From: Psychroflexus salis
GTDB lineage: Bacteria; Bacteroidota; Bacteroidia; Flavobacteriales; Flavobacteriaceae
Length of the DNA: 64,000 bases
Direction of reading: 5' to 3'
Assembly (NCBI RefSeq): GCF_014640175.1
Contig: NZ_BMGL01000002.1
Span: 1 to 64,000, forward strand
The notes beneath the pieces were generated by a model. It ran no database searches and was not told where the DNA came from. It worked only from the letters and a program-made list of their open reading frames with translations. Position numbers and translations under genes: made by a program. Positions 8,031 to 16,846 of the stretch are shown piece by piece (within the stretch, counting starts at the first letter, position 1; every line of letters begins with the position of its first letter).

Positions 8031-8691
8031 ACATGTTTTTTTTGATTTAGACCATACTTTATGGGATTTTGAAAAAAATTCTGCTTTGAGTTTTGAGTCT
8101 ATTTTTACAGAACATACAGTTCCTTTTTCTGTTGAAGAATTTTTGCATAACTACATACCGATTAATTTAAAATATTGGAAACGTTATCGCTTAAATGAAA
8201 TTACCAAGGAAGAATTACGTTACCAACGTTTAAAAGAAGCTTTTGATAGTGTACAGTTTAAAGCTACCGATCATTTAATAAATACCATAGCCGAACTTTA
8301 TATTTTGCGACTAAGCGAGCAAAAACATTTGTTTGATGGCAGCTTAGAAATTTTAAATTACTTAAAGGCCAAATACCATTTGCATATCATCACCAATGGT
8401 TTTGAAGAAGTACAATACAAAAAAATGTACAATTCTGGTATTTCAAATTATTTTTTAACCACTACCACTTCAGAAGATGTAATGCTTAAAAAGCCACATC
8501 CTAAAGTATTTCAGCACGCGCTTCAAAAGGCAAAAGCAACTACGCAAGAAAGCATAATGATTGGCGACAATTTAGAAGCCGATATTTTTGGTGCTTTAGA
8601 TGTTGGTATGGATGCTATTTATTTTGGAAACGACACTACTTTTAAAGGAAAACGAGTTGAGCAATTACTAGAGTTAAAAAAATATTTATAA
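8017..8691 (+). CDS. HAD-superfamily nucleotidase, YjjG family
   Basis: Cytosolic HAD hydrolase of the YjjG subfamily, whose characterised members dephosphorylate (noncanonical) pyrimidine nucleoside monophosphates as house-cleaning enzymes. Motif I is FDLDHTLWDFEKNS near residues 9-22 with both catalytic Asp residues. Motif II is the Thr in TNGF near residue 127. Motif III is the Lys in KKPHPKVF, and motif IV is GDNLEADIFGA near residue 187. At 224 aa it is typical. The start overlaps the preceding gene by 14 bp, and its stop shares one base with the next start, so the three are likely one operon. Confidence 0.88.
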   Translation: MPQIKHVFFDLDHTLWDFEKNSALSFESIFTEHTVPFSVEEFLHNYIPINLKYWKRYRLNEITKEELRYQRLKEAFDSVQFKATDHLINTIAELYILRLSEQKHLFDGSLEILNYLKAKYHLHIITNGFEEVQYKKMYNSGISNYFLTTTTSEDVMLKKPHPKVFQHALQKAKATTQESIMIGDNLEADIFGALDVGMDAIYFGNDTTFKGKRVEQLLELKKYL

Positions 8692-9473
8692 TGAATATAT
8701 TACGCTGTTTTGCGCTGTTTTGTATATTGAGTTTTTCTCAATTATCTGCACAGCAAGGTGTTTTTGAATACTTCGATTATTATGTTATTCCTACACAATA
8801 CGAGTTTCAAACTAAGGAAAATGAATACCAAATCAATTCGCTTTTAAGGTATTTATTTAAAGAAGAAGGCTTTGATGTATTTATGGATAAAGAAACACTT
8901 CCAGAAGAATACAAAGCAAATGCTTGTAAAGGTTTAAGAGTAGATTTAGAAAAAGAGTTTGCAATTACGCATTATTACGTAACCATAAAACTATACGACT
9001 GCCAAAACAAAATTGTCTTGGGTAGCCGTGGAAAATCGAATAGCGAAAATTTAAAGACTGCGTATCAAGAAGCCATTCGTGAAGCTTTTTTAGCTATTGA
9101 AAAAGCTAATCTTAAAATTGATAATGCTAGTTTAAATACCAACACGGATCGATTAACTAAAGAAGAAAAACAAGCCTTATTTACCGCAGAAGTAAAACAG
9201 AAGAGCTCGGCGTACCAAGTGTTAGACAGTGTAGTTTATTTTTATAAAAACGGAAAAGAAATTGAAATATATAACCAAGATGTAAGCCAAGTCTTGGGCA
9301 AGTTAACTCCAATTGAAGCAAACATGTTTATTTATAATTCAGACGAGATTAATGGAGTGATGACCGAAAAAGAAAATGGAAACTTTGAATTAGAATACAG
9401 AGCGATTACTTCTAAGCAACCACAAATTTTGATTTATTCCTTGGTAGAAAAACCAGATTTGGACAAAAATTAA
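8691..9473 (+). CDS. Secreted conserved-looking protein of unknown function
   Basis: The signal peptide ends at SQLSAQ. The mature protein of about 240 residues has two parts. The first (about 25-130) alternates charged and beta-prone segments with a short helical stretch (EAIREAFLAIEKA). The second (about 165-255) looks beta-rich (VYFYKNGKEIEIY, GNFELEYRA). No enzyme motif is seen. It is coupled to the nucleotidase gene by a one-base stop/start overlap and ends 4 bp inside the convergent ruvC. Probably periplasmic or on the outer membrane; function unknown. Confidence 0.7.
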   Translation: MNILRCFALFCILSFSQLSAQQGVFEYFDYYVIPTQYEFQTKENEYQINSLLRYLFKEEGFDVFMDKETLPEEYKANACKGLRVDLEKEFAITHYYVTIKLYDCQNKIVLGSRGKSNSENLKTAYQEAIREAFLAIEKANLKIDNASLNTNTDRLTKEEKQALFTAEVKQKSSAYQVLDSVVYFYKNGKEIEIYNQDVSQVLGKLTPIEANMFIYNSDEINGVMTEKENGNFELEYRAITSKQPQILIYSLVEKPDLDKN

Positions 9474-10024
9474 GATTTTACCCTTTTTTCATTTTGTTTT
9501 ACAAAAGCATCCCAGCCTGTATAACTTTTTTGTGTGTTTGGTTTTCCAGAATTATAAAAATGACACACTGCAGCGGCCAATCCATCGGTAGAATCTAAAT
9601 TTTTAGGTAAAGATTTAAGTCCAAGCATTTGTTGAAGCATCTTGGCAACTTGCTCCTTGCTGGCGTTTCCATTACCTGTAATAGCCATTTTAATTTTTTT
9701 AGGTAAATATTCTGTAATTGGGACTTGTCTAGATAAGCCGGCGGCCATAGCTACACCCTGCGCTCTACCAAGCTTTAACATTGACTGTACGTTTTTGCCA
9801 AAAAAAGGTGCTTCAATGGCAATCTCATCGGGATGATGTTCGTCGATAAGCTCTATAGTGCGCTCAAAAATTAATTTAAGCTTAGTGTAAGGATCGGTGT
9901 ACTTTTTCAACATCAATTCATTTAGCTGTACAAACTCCATTTGTTTATTAATTATTTTAATAATGCCAAATCCCATGATGGTTGTGCCCGGGTCGATTCC
10001 TAAAATTATTTTTTCTGATGCCAA
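9470..10024 (-). CDS. ruvC: Crossover junction endodeoxyribonuclease RuvC
   Basis: Holliday-junction resolvase acting with RuvAB in recombinational repair. The catalytic acidic residues are visible: Asp in ILGIDPGTT (about residue 10), Glu in AIEAPFFGKN (about 69) and the C-terminal Asp residues in NLDSTDGLAAAVCH (about 142-146). At 184 aa it has normal length. It starts with TTG, as there is no ATG ahead of the conserved GIDPG strand. ruvB is also in this window, 42 kb away, so the ruv genes are dispersed. Divergent from the next plus-strand gene. Confidence 0.95.
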   Translation of the reverse strand: MASEKIILGIDPGTTIMGFGIIKIINKQMEFVQLNELMLKKYTDPYTKLKLIFERTIELIDEHHPDEIAIEAPFFGKNVQSMLKLGRAQGVAMAAGLSRQVPITEYLPKKIKMAITGNGNASKEQVAKMLQQMLGLKSLPKNLDSTDGLAAAVCHFYNSGKPNTQKSYTGWDAFVKQNEKRVKS

Positions 10025-10050
10025 CTGCCTAAATATTTGTTTATTTGTAC

Positions 10051-11010
10051 ATGTTTAATTTCAACAAATCTAAACAAAACTATAGACTACTAATTAAAGT
10101 TTTATTAGTAGTTATTAGCAGTGGGTATATATTTCATGTTATACGTCAAGAACAATCTAGTTTTTACATTGTTTTCGAACATTTTACAGCTGCCGATAAG
10201 CTCTATATTTTTTGTTTTATAGCTTTACTATTACTTTTTAGTATTTTGAACTGGTTTTTTGAAATTTTAAAATGGAAAACTTTAGTTACGCAGGTTTTTA
10301 AAATAACTTTTCAAACGGCAGCTTTGCAAACTCTAATATCGCATGCAGTTGGAGTTTTTACACCTAATAGGGTAGGAGATTTTGCTATGAAATTAAGTTT
10401 TTTTGAAACCAAATACCGCAAACGAATTTTAGGTTTAAATTTTTCAAATAATTTTATACAAATGCTGATCACTATTTTGTTTGGAGGTGTTGGCATTTTA
10501 ATTTTACACCAAAAGATAATTAAGCTAGTAAATTTTCAATATGTTGAATGGTTTATAGGAGTTTTCTTTTTTTTAGTAGTTTTTGGATTATTCTTTAAAA
10601 AATACCTACATAAAACATATCATTCCATAAAGTTAAACCTACAATTAAACTGGAATACTTTTGTAAAAGTTGCATTTTTTTCATCCTTAAGGTATTTTAT
10701 TTTTAGTCATCAATACTATTTGTTGGGTTGGTTTTTGGGTTGGGATATTGCTTATTTAAGCGCAATGCCTTACATATTTCTTATGTATTTTGTGGTTTCT
10801 TTTTTACCAAGCATATTTGTTTTAGACGCGGCGTTAAAAGCAGGAATTGGTATTTATCTGTTTGGTTTTTTAGGAGTTTCAACTTACGTTATTTTGGCAA
10901 TTTCTGCTCTAATGTGGCTATTAAACTTTGCATTACCAGCGCTTTTAGGTAATTTTTTTATGCTTCGTTTTAATTACCGGTATACTTATCATAAACCTGT
11001 AACACTATAA
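10051..11010 (+). CDS. Lysylphosphatidylglycerol synthase-like integral membrane protein
   Basis: Multi-spanning inner-membrane protein resembling the flippase domain of lysylphosphatidylglycerol synthases (UPF0104-like). About seven to eight hydrophobic helices are seen between residues 12 and 300. The recognisable segment AVGVFTPNRVGDF lies near residues 105-117 and SFLPSIFVLDAALKAG near 249-264. The catalytic aminoacyl-transferase domain is absent. A TTG at 10045 could add two residues; ATG at 10051 is preferred. Five bases separate it from the GT2 gene, so they form one operon. The pairing suggests work on a lipid-linked sugar or envelope lipid, which is inference. Confidence 0.75.
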   Translation: MFNFNKSKQNYRLLIKVLLVVISSGYIFHVIRQEQSSFYIVFEHFTAADKLYIFCFIALLLLFSILNWFFEILKWKTLVTQVFKITFQTAALQTLISHAVGVFTPNRVGDFAMKLSFFETKYRKRILGLNFSNNFIQMLITILFGGVGILILHQKIIKLVNFQYVEWFIGVFFFLVVFGLFFKKYLHKTYHSIKLNLQLNWNTFVKVAFFSSLRYFIFSHQYYLLGWFLGWDIAYLSAMPYIFLMYFVVSFLPSIFVLDAALKAGIGIYLFGFLGVSTYVILAISALMWLLNFALPALLGNFFMLRFNYRYTYHKPVTL

Positions 11011-11015
11011 TTTTC

Positions 11016-12125
11016 ATGTGGTTTATAAGCTTCATTTTTTTTATGTACTTGCTTAGCTTATTGGTTTTGCTTTTCAGTTTAATAAGCGTAAAAAACAATT
11101 TCGAATTATCAAAAACATCTCAAAAAAGATTTAGTATTGTTATTGCGTTTAGAAACGAAGAAGCTAATTTAAAAACCTTATTAACCAGTTTAGAAACATT
11201 GCATTATCCAGAAGCTTTGTTTGAAGTTGTGCTTGTTAATGATCATTCTACAGACGCTTCAATTGAAATTATAAAGCAGTTTACAAGTTTCAATAAAACT
11301 ACTAAATTGCTTCACTTACCCGAAGCTAAATCGGGTAAAAAAGCGGCGATTCACCTTGGTATTCAACATGCTCAATTTGAATTTATACTTACTACCGATG
11401 CAGATTGTTTGGTGCATCAAGATTGGTTAAACACGTATAATGCTTATTTACAAGAAAACGATGTAGCAGCTGTAATTGGAGGAGTTGCTATTAGCAAAAC
11501 CAATCGATTTTTAGAAAAATTTCAGTATTACGATTTTATGGCATTGCAAGCGGTTACCTTTGCCATGGCTAAACTTGGTCAACCTATTTTATGTAATGCT
11601 GCAAATTTTTGCTATCAAAAAAAAGTTTTTCATCAACTCGATGGCTTTGTTGGTAACGAAAATTTAGCTAGTGGCGATGATGTTTTTTTGCTTCAAAAAA
11701 TGCGAAAGGCCAAATTAAAAATTGGTTATGTGTTGCAGCAAGAAAATTTAGTTTTAACCCGAGCTGAGACTACAACAAAAACCTTTATTCAGCAACGTAA
11801 ACGTTGGTTCTATAAAACAAAACAAATTAGTTCTGTTTCTCAAAAATTTTTGAGTTTACTTTTATTGAGTACAAATTTTTCATTGCTATTTTTGATGATA
11901 TTTAATTTTTTTTCAACAGCGTATTTTACGCTTTTTATTGCGTGCCTACTTATAAAAATTAGCATTGATTTTTTTCTTACATTTGAATTAGCAAAAAAAA
12001 TGAAACTTCCATTTTGTGTAACAGATTTTTTAATAGCAAATTTGTTTTATCCAGTTGGAATTGTCTACTTTTTTGGATATTTATTAAATTCTAAATTTAC
12101 ATGGAAACAAAGAACATATCTTTAA
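11016..12125 (+). CDS. Family 2 glycosyltransferase with membrane anchors
   Basis: Membrane-bound inverting glycosyltransferase. An N-terminal helix (about 1-24) precedes a GT-A domain: SIVIAFRNEEANLK (about 41-54), VVLVNDHSTD (about 81-90), the DxD-like TTDADCLV (about 127-134), the acceptor-side Asp in ASGDDVFLLQK, and QQRKRWFYKT, the Q/RxxRW-type signature of processive GT2 enzymes. Three C-terminal helices follow (about 275-365). At 369 aa it is ordinary for the group. It lies in an operon with the preceding flippase-like gene, and its last 25 bp overlap the next gene. Donor and acceptor are unknown. Confidence 0.88.
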   Translation: MWFISFIFFMYLLSLLVLLFSLISVKNNFELSKTSQKRFSIVIAFRNEEANLKTLLTSLETLHYPEALFEVVLVNDHSTDASIEIIKQFTSFNKTTKLLHLPEAKSGKKAAIHLGIQHAQFEFILTTDADCLVHQDWLNTYNAYLQENDVAAVIGGVAISKTNRFLEKFQYYDFMALQAVTFAMAKLGQPILCNAANFCYQKKVFHQLDGFVGNENLASGDDVFLLQKMRKAKLKIGYVLQQENLVLTRAETTTKTFIQQRKRWFYKTKQISSVSQKFLSLLLLSTNFSLLFLMIFNFFSTAYFTLFIACLLIKISIDFFLTFELAKKMKLPFCVTDFLIANLFYPVGIVYFFGYLLNSKFTWKQRTYL

Positions 12126-12967
12126 CCCAAAAAATTAGTGTAATTCTATTTTTTTTACTGCTTGGATTTTCTGGATTTTCTCAAAAAGAATATCAAGTTA
12201 ATGGCGAATCTTTATTGCTTTACGTTGAAGAAGAAGGTGAGCTAAGTTTACTAACCGAACGTTCTACAAGAGATTATCGTTACTTTCTTAAAAAAGATGA
12301 TCAACTTGTGGAGCTTACTAAAGAAAATTACCGTGAAAAAATCGATGAATATACAGCATCTATCGATTTAAATACCCGCAAACTCGACTTTACAAGGCGT
12401 GACTTGTCTATGATAGTTTTAAAATACAATTATGGAGGAGAAGATGCTATGGATTCGAAATCTAATGTGCATGTGCGTTTAGGTTTATGGGGTGGACAAA
12501 GTAATTTTATAATGTTTCGGTCAGAAGATGACAACCAAATACCATTTGCTGGAATTGAAGCAGAATTATACAGTGAAGAAGATTACCCTAGAAACTCCTT
12601 ACTACTTCAGCTAAGAAAAAGTTTTCCTACCGATGATTTTGAATTAGATATTACTGAAATGATGATTGGTTACCGATTTAAAATTATCGATACCCGTATT
12701 TTTCACTTTTATGCAGAAGCAGAATTAATAAGCTTTGGTAGTTATGATGAAACCTTTTTGGAGTTAGATAATAATGATGTGCCCACCGAAATCAGTGAAA
12801 GTTATACGGCTTTAAACACGCCTTTAGGTATTGGCGCAGGTATGGCAATAAGGTTATTTAATGAAACTTTCCTTACGCTAAATTATTCAAATATTTACAA
12901 ATTTGGAGAAGATACGCGAGATGATTTTTCGGTAGACTTACGCGCTGGTGTTAAGTTTCGTTTGTAA
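12101..12967 (+). CDS. Putative outer-membrane beta-barrel protein
   Basis: The signal peptide spans about residues 10-27 (ends FSGFSQ). A mid segment of charged residues is followed by alternating amphipathic strands. The C-terminus (DLRAGVKFRL) ends with a hydrophobic pattern typical of outer-membrane barrels. No enzyme motif was recognised. It starts 25 bp inside the GT2 gene, so it is translationally coupled to the envelope genes. It ends 17 bp inside the convergent lipoprotein gene. Confidence 0.68.
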   Translation: METKNISLTQKISVILFFLLLGFSGFSQKEYQVNGESLLLYVEEEGELSLLTERSTRDYRYFLKKDDQLVELTKENYREKIDEYTASIDLNTRKLDFTRRDLSMIVLKYNYGGEDAMDSKSNVHVRLGLWGGQSNFIMFRSEDDNQIPFAGIEAELYSEEDYPRNSLLLQLRKSFPTDDFELDITEMMIGYRFKIIDTRIFHFYAEAELISFGSYDETFLELDNNDVPTEISESYTALNTPLGIGAGMAIRLFNETFLTLNYSNIYKFGEDTRDDFSVDLRAGVKFRL

Positions 12968-13418
12968 TTTTTATAGGTAACACAAACTTGCAATGTACGG
13001 GTACGCCTTGTTTTTGTGCAGGATTTATTTCAGGAAGTTTTTTTGCTAAGAAATCGTTTAGTTGAAGCTTTAAATTTTCAACTGATGCTGCATTAGCATC
13101 CTTTACGGCTAAAACTGTTAAATTTCCTTGGTTGCTTACTTCTATTGTAAGTTCACAATAATGTTGATTAATTTCGTTTTCTTCCCAAAAAACAACCAAT
13201 TTTTCATGTAATGTTTCAATAAAACAAGATTTGGTTACTGTTTTATTTTCAGAAGTTGTACAAGTTGTAAAATTGGGGTAAATGTCTACTTCGTGAAACG
13301 AAATGCCTTTCATTTCCTGTTCAATCAACTGCTCAACATCTTTTTTTTTCAATTGCTCTTTAGAGCAGGCTGAAAAAATTAAAGCAGCGATTAGCAAAAA
13401 ATATAGTTTAGTATTCAC
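12951..13418 (-). CDS. Lipoprotein with a TonB C-terminal-like domain
   Basis: Short secreted lipoprotein: the lipobox LIFSAC places the lipidated Cys at residue 18. The C-terminal half (GNLTVLAVKDANA, then a helix, then FLAKKLPEINPAQKQGVPV and KFVLPIKI) has the strand-helix-strand layout and the LPxxxPAxxxGxPV signature of TonB C-terminal-like domains in Bacteroidota. It lacks the transmembrane anchor and proline-rich linker of a true TonB, so energy transduction is unlikely. Translation starts at GTG, with a -7 box only 4 nt upstream. Related modules occur at 14713-16359 and 16847-18577. Confidence 0.7.
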   Translation of the reverse strand: MNTKLYFLLIAALIFSACSKEQLKKKDVEQLIEQEMKGISFHEVDIYPNFTTCTTSENKTVTKSCFIETLHEKLVVFWEENEINQHYCELTIEVSNQGNLTVLAVKDANAASVENLKLQLNDFLAKKLPEINPAQKQGVPVHCKFVLPIKITNET

Positions 13419-13422
13419 GCTT

Positions 13423-13430
13423 CAAAAGTA
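13423..13430 (-). promoter_or_regulatory. -7 box 4 nt before a GTG start
   Basis: The minus strand reads TACTTTTG followed by AAGC and then the GTG at 13418. This predicts a leaderless transcript for the lipoprotein gene. Confidence 0.5.
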
Positions 13431-13462
13431 ATGAATTTTTAAAAAGTGAATTCTTTCTATAA

Positions 13463-14611
13463 TCAGTCTTTTTTAGTTGAAGTGTTTCCAGTCATAAAAA
13501 TTTCTTTTCGTAGTTCTTTAACTCGGTAATCTGCTAAATTATAATAATTCCCTTTTGGAAAATTATCCATATACAATTGGTAGGCATCGAGAATTTTTTG
13601 GTCATCGGCATAAAATCGGTCTTTAGCATTGGCCAAACCATAAGTGGCTTTTTCATGATTTGGATCTTCTTTAATGCATTGCGTAAACATACCAATGGCA
13701 CGTTCGTAATCTTCCTTTTGTAAAAATACGGTAGCAAAAATATAATATTGCCTTGCTCGACTTACATCTTTTAAAGCAAAAGCTTGCGAAATATAAACTT
13801 GTGCTTTGTCTATTTCTCCGCAAAAAGTTGCTACTTCTGCAGCATCTTCTAATATGGTATAATCTGTGGGGTCTCTTTGTATATAAATTTCATAATGTTT
13901 TAAAGCTTCAGCATAAGCCCTAAGTTTTACATAAGCTTTCGCCAAACGTTTTTCAACAAAAAGCGGTACATCAGAGATTTTTTTCAGTTTTAAAAAGCTA
14001 GCAATGCTTTCTTCCCATTTTCCACGAGCATATAAAGCTTGACCTTGTATAGAAAGTAAACTCGCATTTTCTGGGTTAGACCATAAACCTTGAGAAGCAA
14101 TGCGATTTGCCACTGCGTAATTTTTTTGTTTAAGCTCTTCTTTAGCCAACTCGTATACCACCAATAAATGATCTTTTTGTAAATCGTAAGCTTGGTATAA
14201 AGTTTTTTTGAAGTCTTCACTTCCTAATTTTTGTTTGGCTAAAGCAGATCGATATGCATATTCAGCATTTTTCGGATTTTCTGTTCGAAGATAGTTAAAA
14301 ATAGAATCGGCTTGTTGAGCATTATTTTGTTGAAGCAGGAGTTTTCCGTAGGAATAATAATGCTGTAAAGCATCGCCTTCTGATAGATTTTTTTGATACA
14401 CTTCACTTGCTTTTTTAGCATTTCCCACACCTAGATAAGCTTTAGCTACCAAAAATGTTTCTTTTTTATTAAGGTTTTTAGTTGAAGCATTAGCTATTTG
14501 AATCACCTTAGCAAATTCGCCTGCAGCCATTAAAGAATCTAAGCTTTTGGTTTGAGCTGTACTCATGTTTATAAGTAGTAAAATCAGTAATAAGTGAAGA
14601 ATGTTTTTCAT
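13463..14611 (-). CDS. Secreted TPR-repeat protein
   Basis: An ATG at 14611 gives a clean signal peptide (MKNILHLLLILLLINMSTAQ). An upstream extension to 14656 is not needed and lacks signal character. Residues ~25-370 are consecutive tetratricopeptide-like helix pairs, for example YHYSYGKLLLQQNNAQQADS, AYRSALAKQKLG, YYIFATVFLQKEDYERAIGM and ATYGLANAKDRFY. Such proteins act as periplasmic scaffolds. The gene lies downstream of the M56/BlaI pair but is separated from it by a heptamer repeat array, so shared transcription is possible, not shown. Partner unknown. Confidence 0.85.
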   Translation of the reverse strand: MKNILHLLLILLLINMSTAQTKSLDSLMAAGEFAKVIQIANASTKNLNKKETFLVAKAYLGVGNAKKASEVYQKNLSEGDALQHYYSYGKLLLQQNNAQQADSIFNYLRTENPKNAEYAYRSALAKQKLGSEDFKKTLYQAYDLQKDHLLVVYELAKEELKQKNYAVANRIASQGLWSNPENASLLSIQGQALYARGKWEESIASFLKLKKISDVPLFVEKRLAKAYVKLRAYAEALKHYEIYIQRDPTDYTILEDAAEVATFCGEIDKAQVYISQAFALKDVSRARQYYIFATVFLQKEDYERAIGMFTQCIKEDPNHEKATYGLANAKDRFYADDQKILDAYQLYMDNFPKGNYYNLADYRVKELRKEIFMTGNTSTKKD

Positions 14612-14664
14612 AGCATATTTATTAAAATTGTTTTTTACTGCAAAGCGCCCATACAATCAAAATC

Positions 14665-14706
14665 CTAAATCCCAAATCTGAAATCATAAATCAACAATCC
14701 CAAATC
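14665..14706. repeat. Six-copy 7-bp tandem array (NNAAATC)
   Basis: Six consecutive heptamers end in ATC: CTAAATC, CCAAATC, TGAAATC, ATAAATC, AACAATC, CCAAATC. The array fills the gap between the TPR gene and the M56 gene. It resembles in style the short-period repeats that bracket the two four-helix-bundle genes at 19.5 and 22.1 kb, but encloses no gene. Confidence 0.75.
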
Positions 14707-14712
14707 AACAGT

Positions 14713-16359
14713 TTATTTCTCTTCTTCATTCTCTTCTTTCTCGGGAATTAAAAGTGTAATAGGCAAAGTATAAATTACATTTACATTTTCTTCCTTATGC
14801 ATGCCAGGCTTCATTTTAGGTAAACTTTTTACCGCATCTTCGCTAGCTTTCGATAGGTCAGGATGAGCAGAACGGGCTTCTACATTTGCGATTTCTCCAT
14901 TTTTGGAAATGGTAAAACGAACATAAATTCGTGTTTTTCTTTCTAAATCTACTTTTGAAACCAGAGAAGACAATTCTTTTAATTTTTCATCTAATTTATT
15001 TTCAGTTTCTTTATCTGTTCTTAGCTTTTCAATTATAGAAGTATCAAAATTTTTATTGATGTGCTCTTGAATATTTTTAGACATGCAATTTCTTAATTCT
15101 TGATTGCTTAAATTTTCATCGCATCCCGGATAAACAGGTACGCGATCTACTGCGGCAAATGGGACATCCGTATCGAATTCGGTTTGGGTTTCAATTTTTC
15201 TGCTATCCATCATTACCACTTTCTTTTTATTCATTTCTTCACGGTATTCAGCATAACTTTTTTTAATAAAAGCTTGGTCAACTTTTTCATTTGGACTCAT
15301 GCCGTTTTCATAAGCAAGTGTAGCAAAGGCTTTCATTTTGTAAAAACCTTTTTTGGTTAAAACTCCTTTTTCATCTTTATTTGCGTTTATGGTATAATCG
15401 TAATAAACAGACATGTCTTGTTTTTCGACTAATTCAGTTATTTCCTTTTTATACTTTTCTAAAAGCGCTTGCTCGTCCTTTGGTAAGTTTTCTTGAGCAA
15501 TGGAGCTAAAGCCTACCAATACAACAAGTATAGGCGTTAGGATGGCATATTTTAGTAAGGCCATTTTATTCGATTCTTTTTTTTGTAACATCATAATTCT
15601 GTTTTTAATGAATGATTTATTGTAAAACGAGCTCATTAAGCCCATGTTGTTGGTTTGGAATGCGGTGTTGAGTAATTGCCAGGCGTATGTTTTAGGGTTT
15701 AATTCTCTACAAACTCTTTCATCGGCCTGGTATTCATGTATAAGTTGTAATTCTTTCTGGTAAAAATAGAGTAGTGGATTAAACCAAAAAACGGTTCTTA
15801 TTAAAGCTAGTAAACTGTTGTCTATACTGTGCTTAAGTCGAACATGTTGTTGCTCATGCAGTAAGATTGCCTTTCGCTCTTCGGCTTCCATTGCCGTACC
15901 TAAAAAAACATAGTGATAAAAACTAAAGGCTTCTTTGCTTTGTTTTACACTTACTATTTTGAAATTCTTTTCAGATGCAGATACATTTTCTTGAATAAGT
16001 TGAATTAGCGTTTCAATTTTAAGGTAGAGTAAACTTAATGCCACTGAAAACCCTACAATATACATGTTTTCTAAAAAAGATACGTATAAAGTTGAAGCTT
16101 TTTCCCGAAATGTAGTTGACGATGTTTGCGCATCTCCCACAAATACTTCTGGTAAATAAATACTTTGTAACTTGTTTAAGTTTTCTTGACCTAAATCGAA
16201 TTGAAACCAATTCAATTCTACAAAAGGTAATGCTATTGAAGCAATTAAGCTACCTAATAAGTAAAAGCGATTCAATTGAAAAAAAGATTCTTTCTTAATA
16301 AGTTGATAAGCCAATAGAAAGAGACTTTGATACAATACTATTTGAAAAAGTATAGACAT
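14713..16359 (-). CDS. M56 family peptidase (BlaR1/MecR1-type) with TonB C-terminal-like domain
   Basis: Integral membrane zinc protease partner of the BlaI repressor. In BlaR1/MecR1 systems an extracytoplasmic signal activates this protease and leads to repressor cleavage. Helices lie at about 3-20, 30-50 and 90-112. The zinc motif HEQQH (in LLHEQQHVRLKH, about residue 189) and the distal Glu in HEYQADERV follow, then another helix at about 268-288. The extracytoplasmic part contains a linker (FYKMKAFATLAYENG), a PVYPGC...NQELRNCM module near 400 and a TonB C-terminal-like domain ending in LPITLLIP. It lacks the penicillin-binding domain of true BlaR1. Its start overlaps the repressor stop by one base. 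The signal is unknown. Confidence 0.88.
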   Translation of the reverse strand: MSILFQIVLYQSLFLLAYQLIKKESFFQLNRFYLLGSLIASIALPFVELNWFQFDLGQENLNKLQSIYLPEVFVGDAQTSSTTFREKASTLYVSFLENMYIVGFSVALSLLYLKIETLIQLIQENVSASEKNFKIVSVKQSKEAFSFYHYVFLGTAMEAEERKAILLHEQQHVRLKHSIDNSLLALIRTVFWFNPLLYFYQKELQLIHEYQADERVCRELNPKTYAWQLLNTAFQTNNMGLMSSFYNKSFIKNRIMMLQKKESNKMALLKYAILTPILVVLVGFSSIAQENLPKDEQALLEKYKKEITELVEKQDMSVYYDYTINANKDEKGVLTKKGFYKMKAFATLAYENGMSPNEKVDQAFIKKSYAEYREEMNKKKVVMMDSRKIETQTEFDTDVPFAAVDRVPVYPGCDENLSNQELRNCMSKNIQEHINKNFDTSIIEKLRTDKETENKLDEKLKELSSLVSKVDLERKTRIYVRFTISKNGEIANVEARSAHPDLSKASEDAVKSLPKMKPGMHKEENVNVIYTLPITLLIPEKEENEEEK

Positions 16360-16721
16360 TAGTCTTTGTTTTTGTTCAAGTCTTTCATAATCTGTTCCAA
16401 ATCGGATAGGCGCAAATCGTTTTTCTTCATAAAAAAAGAAACCATCGAAGAAAATGAACCTTCAAAGTAATTATTAATGAGCTTTTTCATGCTTTCATCT
16501 TTGTATTGTGCTTGGGCTACTTTTGGGAAATATACATGTCCACGACCTTGTTTTTGGTAACCTACAAAGCCTTTTTGCTCCAAAATTCGAATAATAGTAG
16601 AAACCGTATTATATGCAGGCTTTGGACTCGACATATGCTCAATAATATCGGCTACTTTGGCTTTTTTTAGCTTCCAAACATATTGCATTACTTCTTCTTC
16701 TGCCTTAGTTAATTCCTTCAT
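16359..16721 (-). CDS. BlaI/MecI/CopY family transcriptional repressor
   Basis: Winged-helix repressor of about 120 aa. The start MKELTKAEEEVMQYVWKLKK and the recognition-helix region PAYNTVSTIIRILEQKGFV are typical; the C-terminal helices form the dimer interface and usual cleavage zone. A TTG at 16742 would add seven residues but overlaps the -7 box, so ATG at 16721 is chosen. Two operator dyads lie directly upstream, implying autorepression of this gene and the coupled M56 gene. The two genes share one base, a tight operon. Confidence 0.92.
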   Translation of the reverse strand: MKELTKAEEEVMQYVWKLKKAKVADIIEHMSSPKPAYNTVSTIIRILEQKGFVGYQKQGRGHVYFPKVAQAQYKDESMKKLINNYFEGSFSSMVSFFMKKNDLRLSDLEQIMKDLNKNKD

Positions 16722-16739
16722 TGTTAAGTTTTGTTTCTT

Positions 16740-16747
16740 CAAATATA
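16740..16747 (-). promoter_or_regulatory. -7 box of the blaI-M56 operon
   Basis: The minus strand reads TATATTTG (TAnnTTTG), 18 nt before the ATG at 16721 and touching the first operator dyad. Repressor bound there would block RNA polymerase. Confidence 0.55.
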
Positions 16748-16780
16748 ACTAAACATTTAGTTTAAACTAAGTTTTTAGTT
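16747..16780. promoter_or_regulatory. Tandem BlaI operator dyads
   Basis: Two 16-bp dyads lie in the promoter: AACTAAACATTTAGTT (16747-16762, 7-bp arms) and AACTAAGTTTTTAGTT (16765-16780, 6-bp arms). Their centres are 18 bp apart. The shared half-site AACTAA/TTAGTT is the predicted BlaI recognition sequence; placement against the -7 box supports autorepression. Confidence 0.75.
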
Positions 16781-16846
16781 AAAAAATAATATTGATGTGC
16801 AGTTGCTCTTAATTCTTCAACAAATACTATTTACAAAGAGTGTTTA

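Noticed and set aside
12951-13418. True TonB energy transducer
   Set aside because: The protein is a lipoprotein of about 155 aa with no cytoplasmic-membrane anchor helix or proline-rich span, so only the C-terminal fold is shared.
14665-14706. Possible CRISPR array
   Set aside because: Units are 7 bp with no spacers, and no cas genes are in the window.
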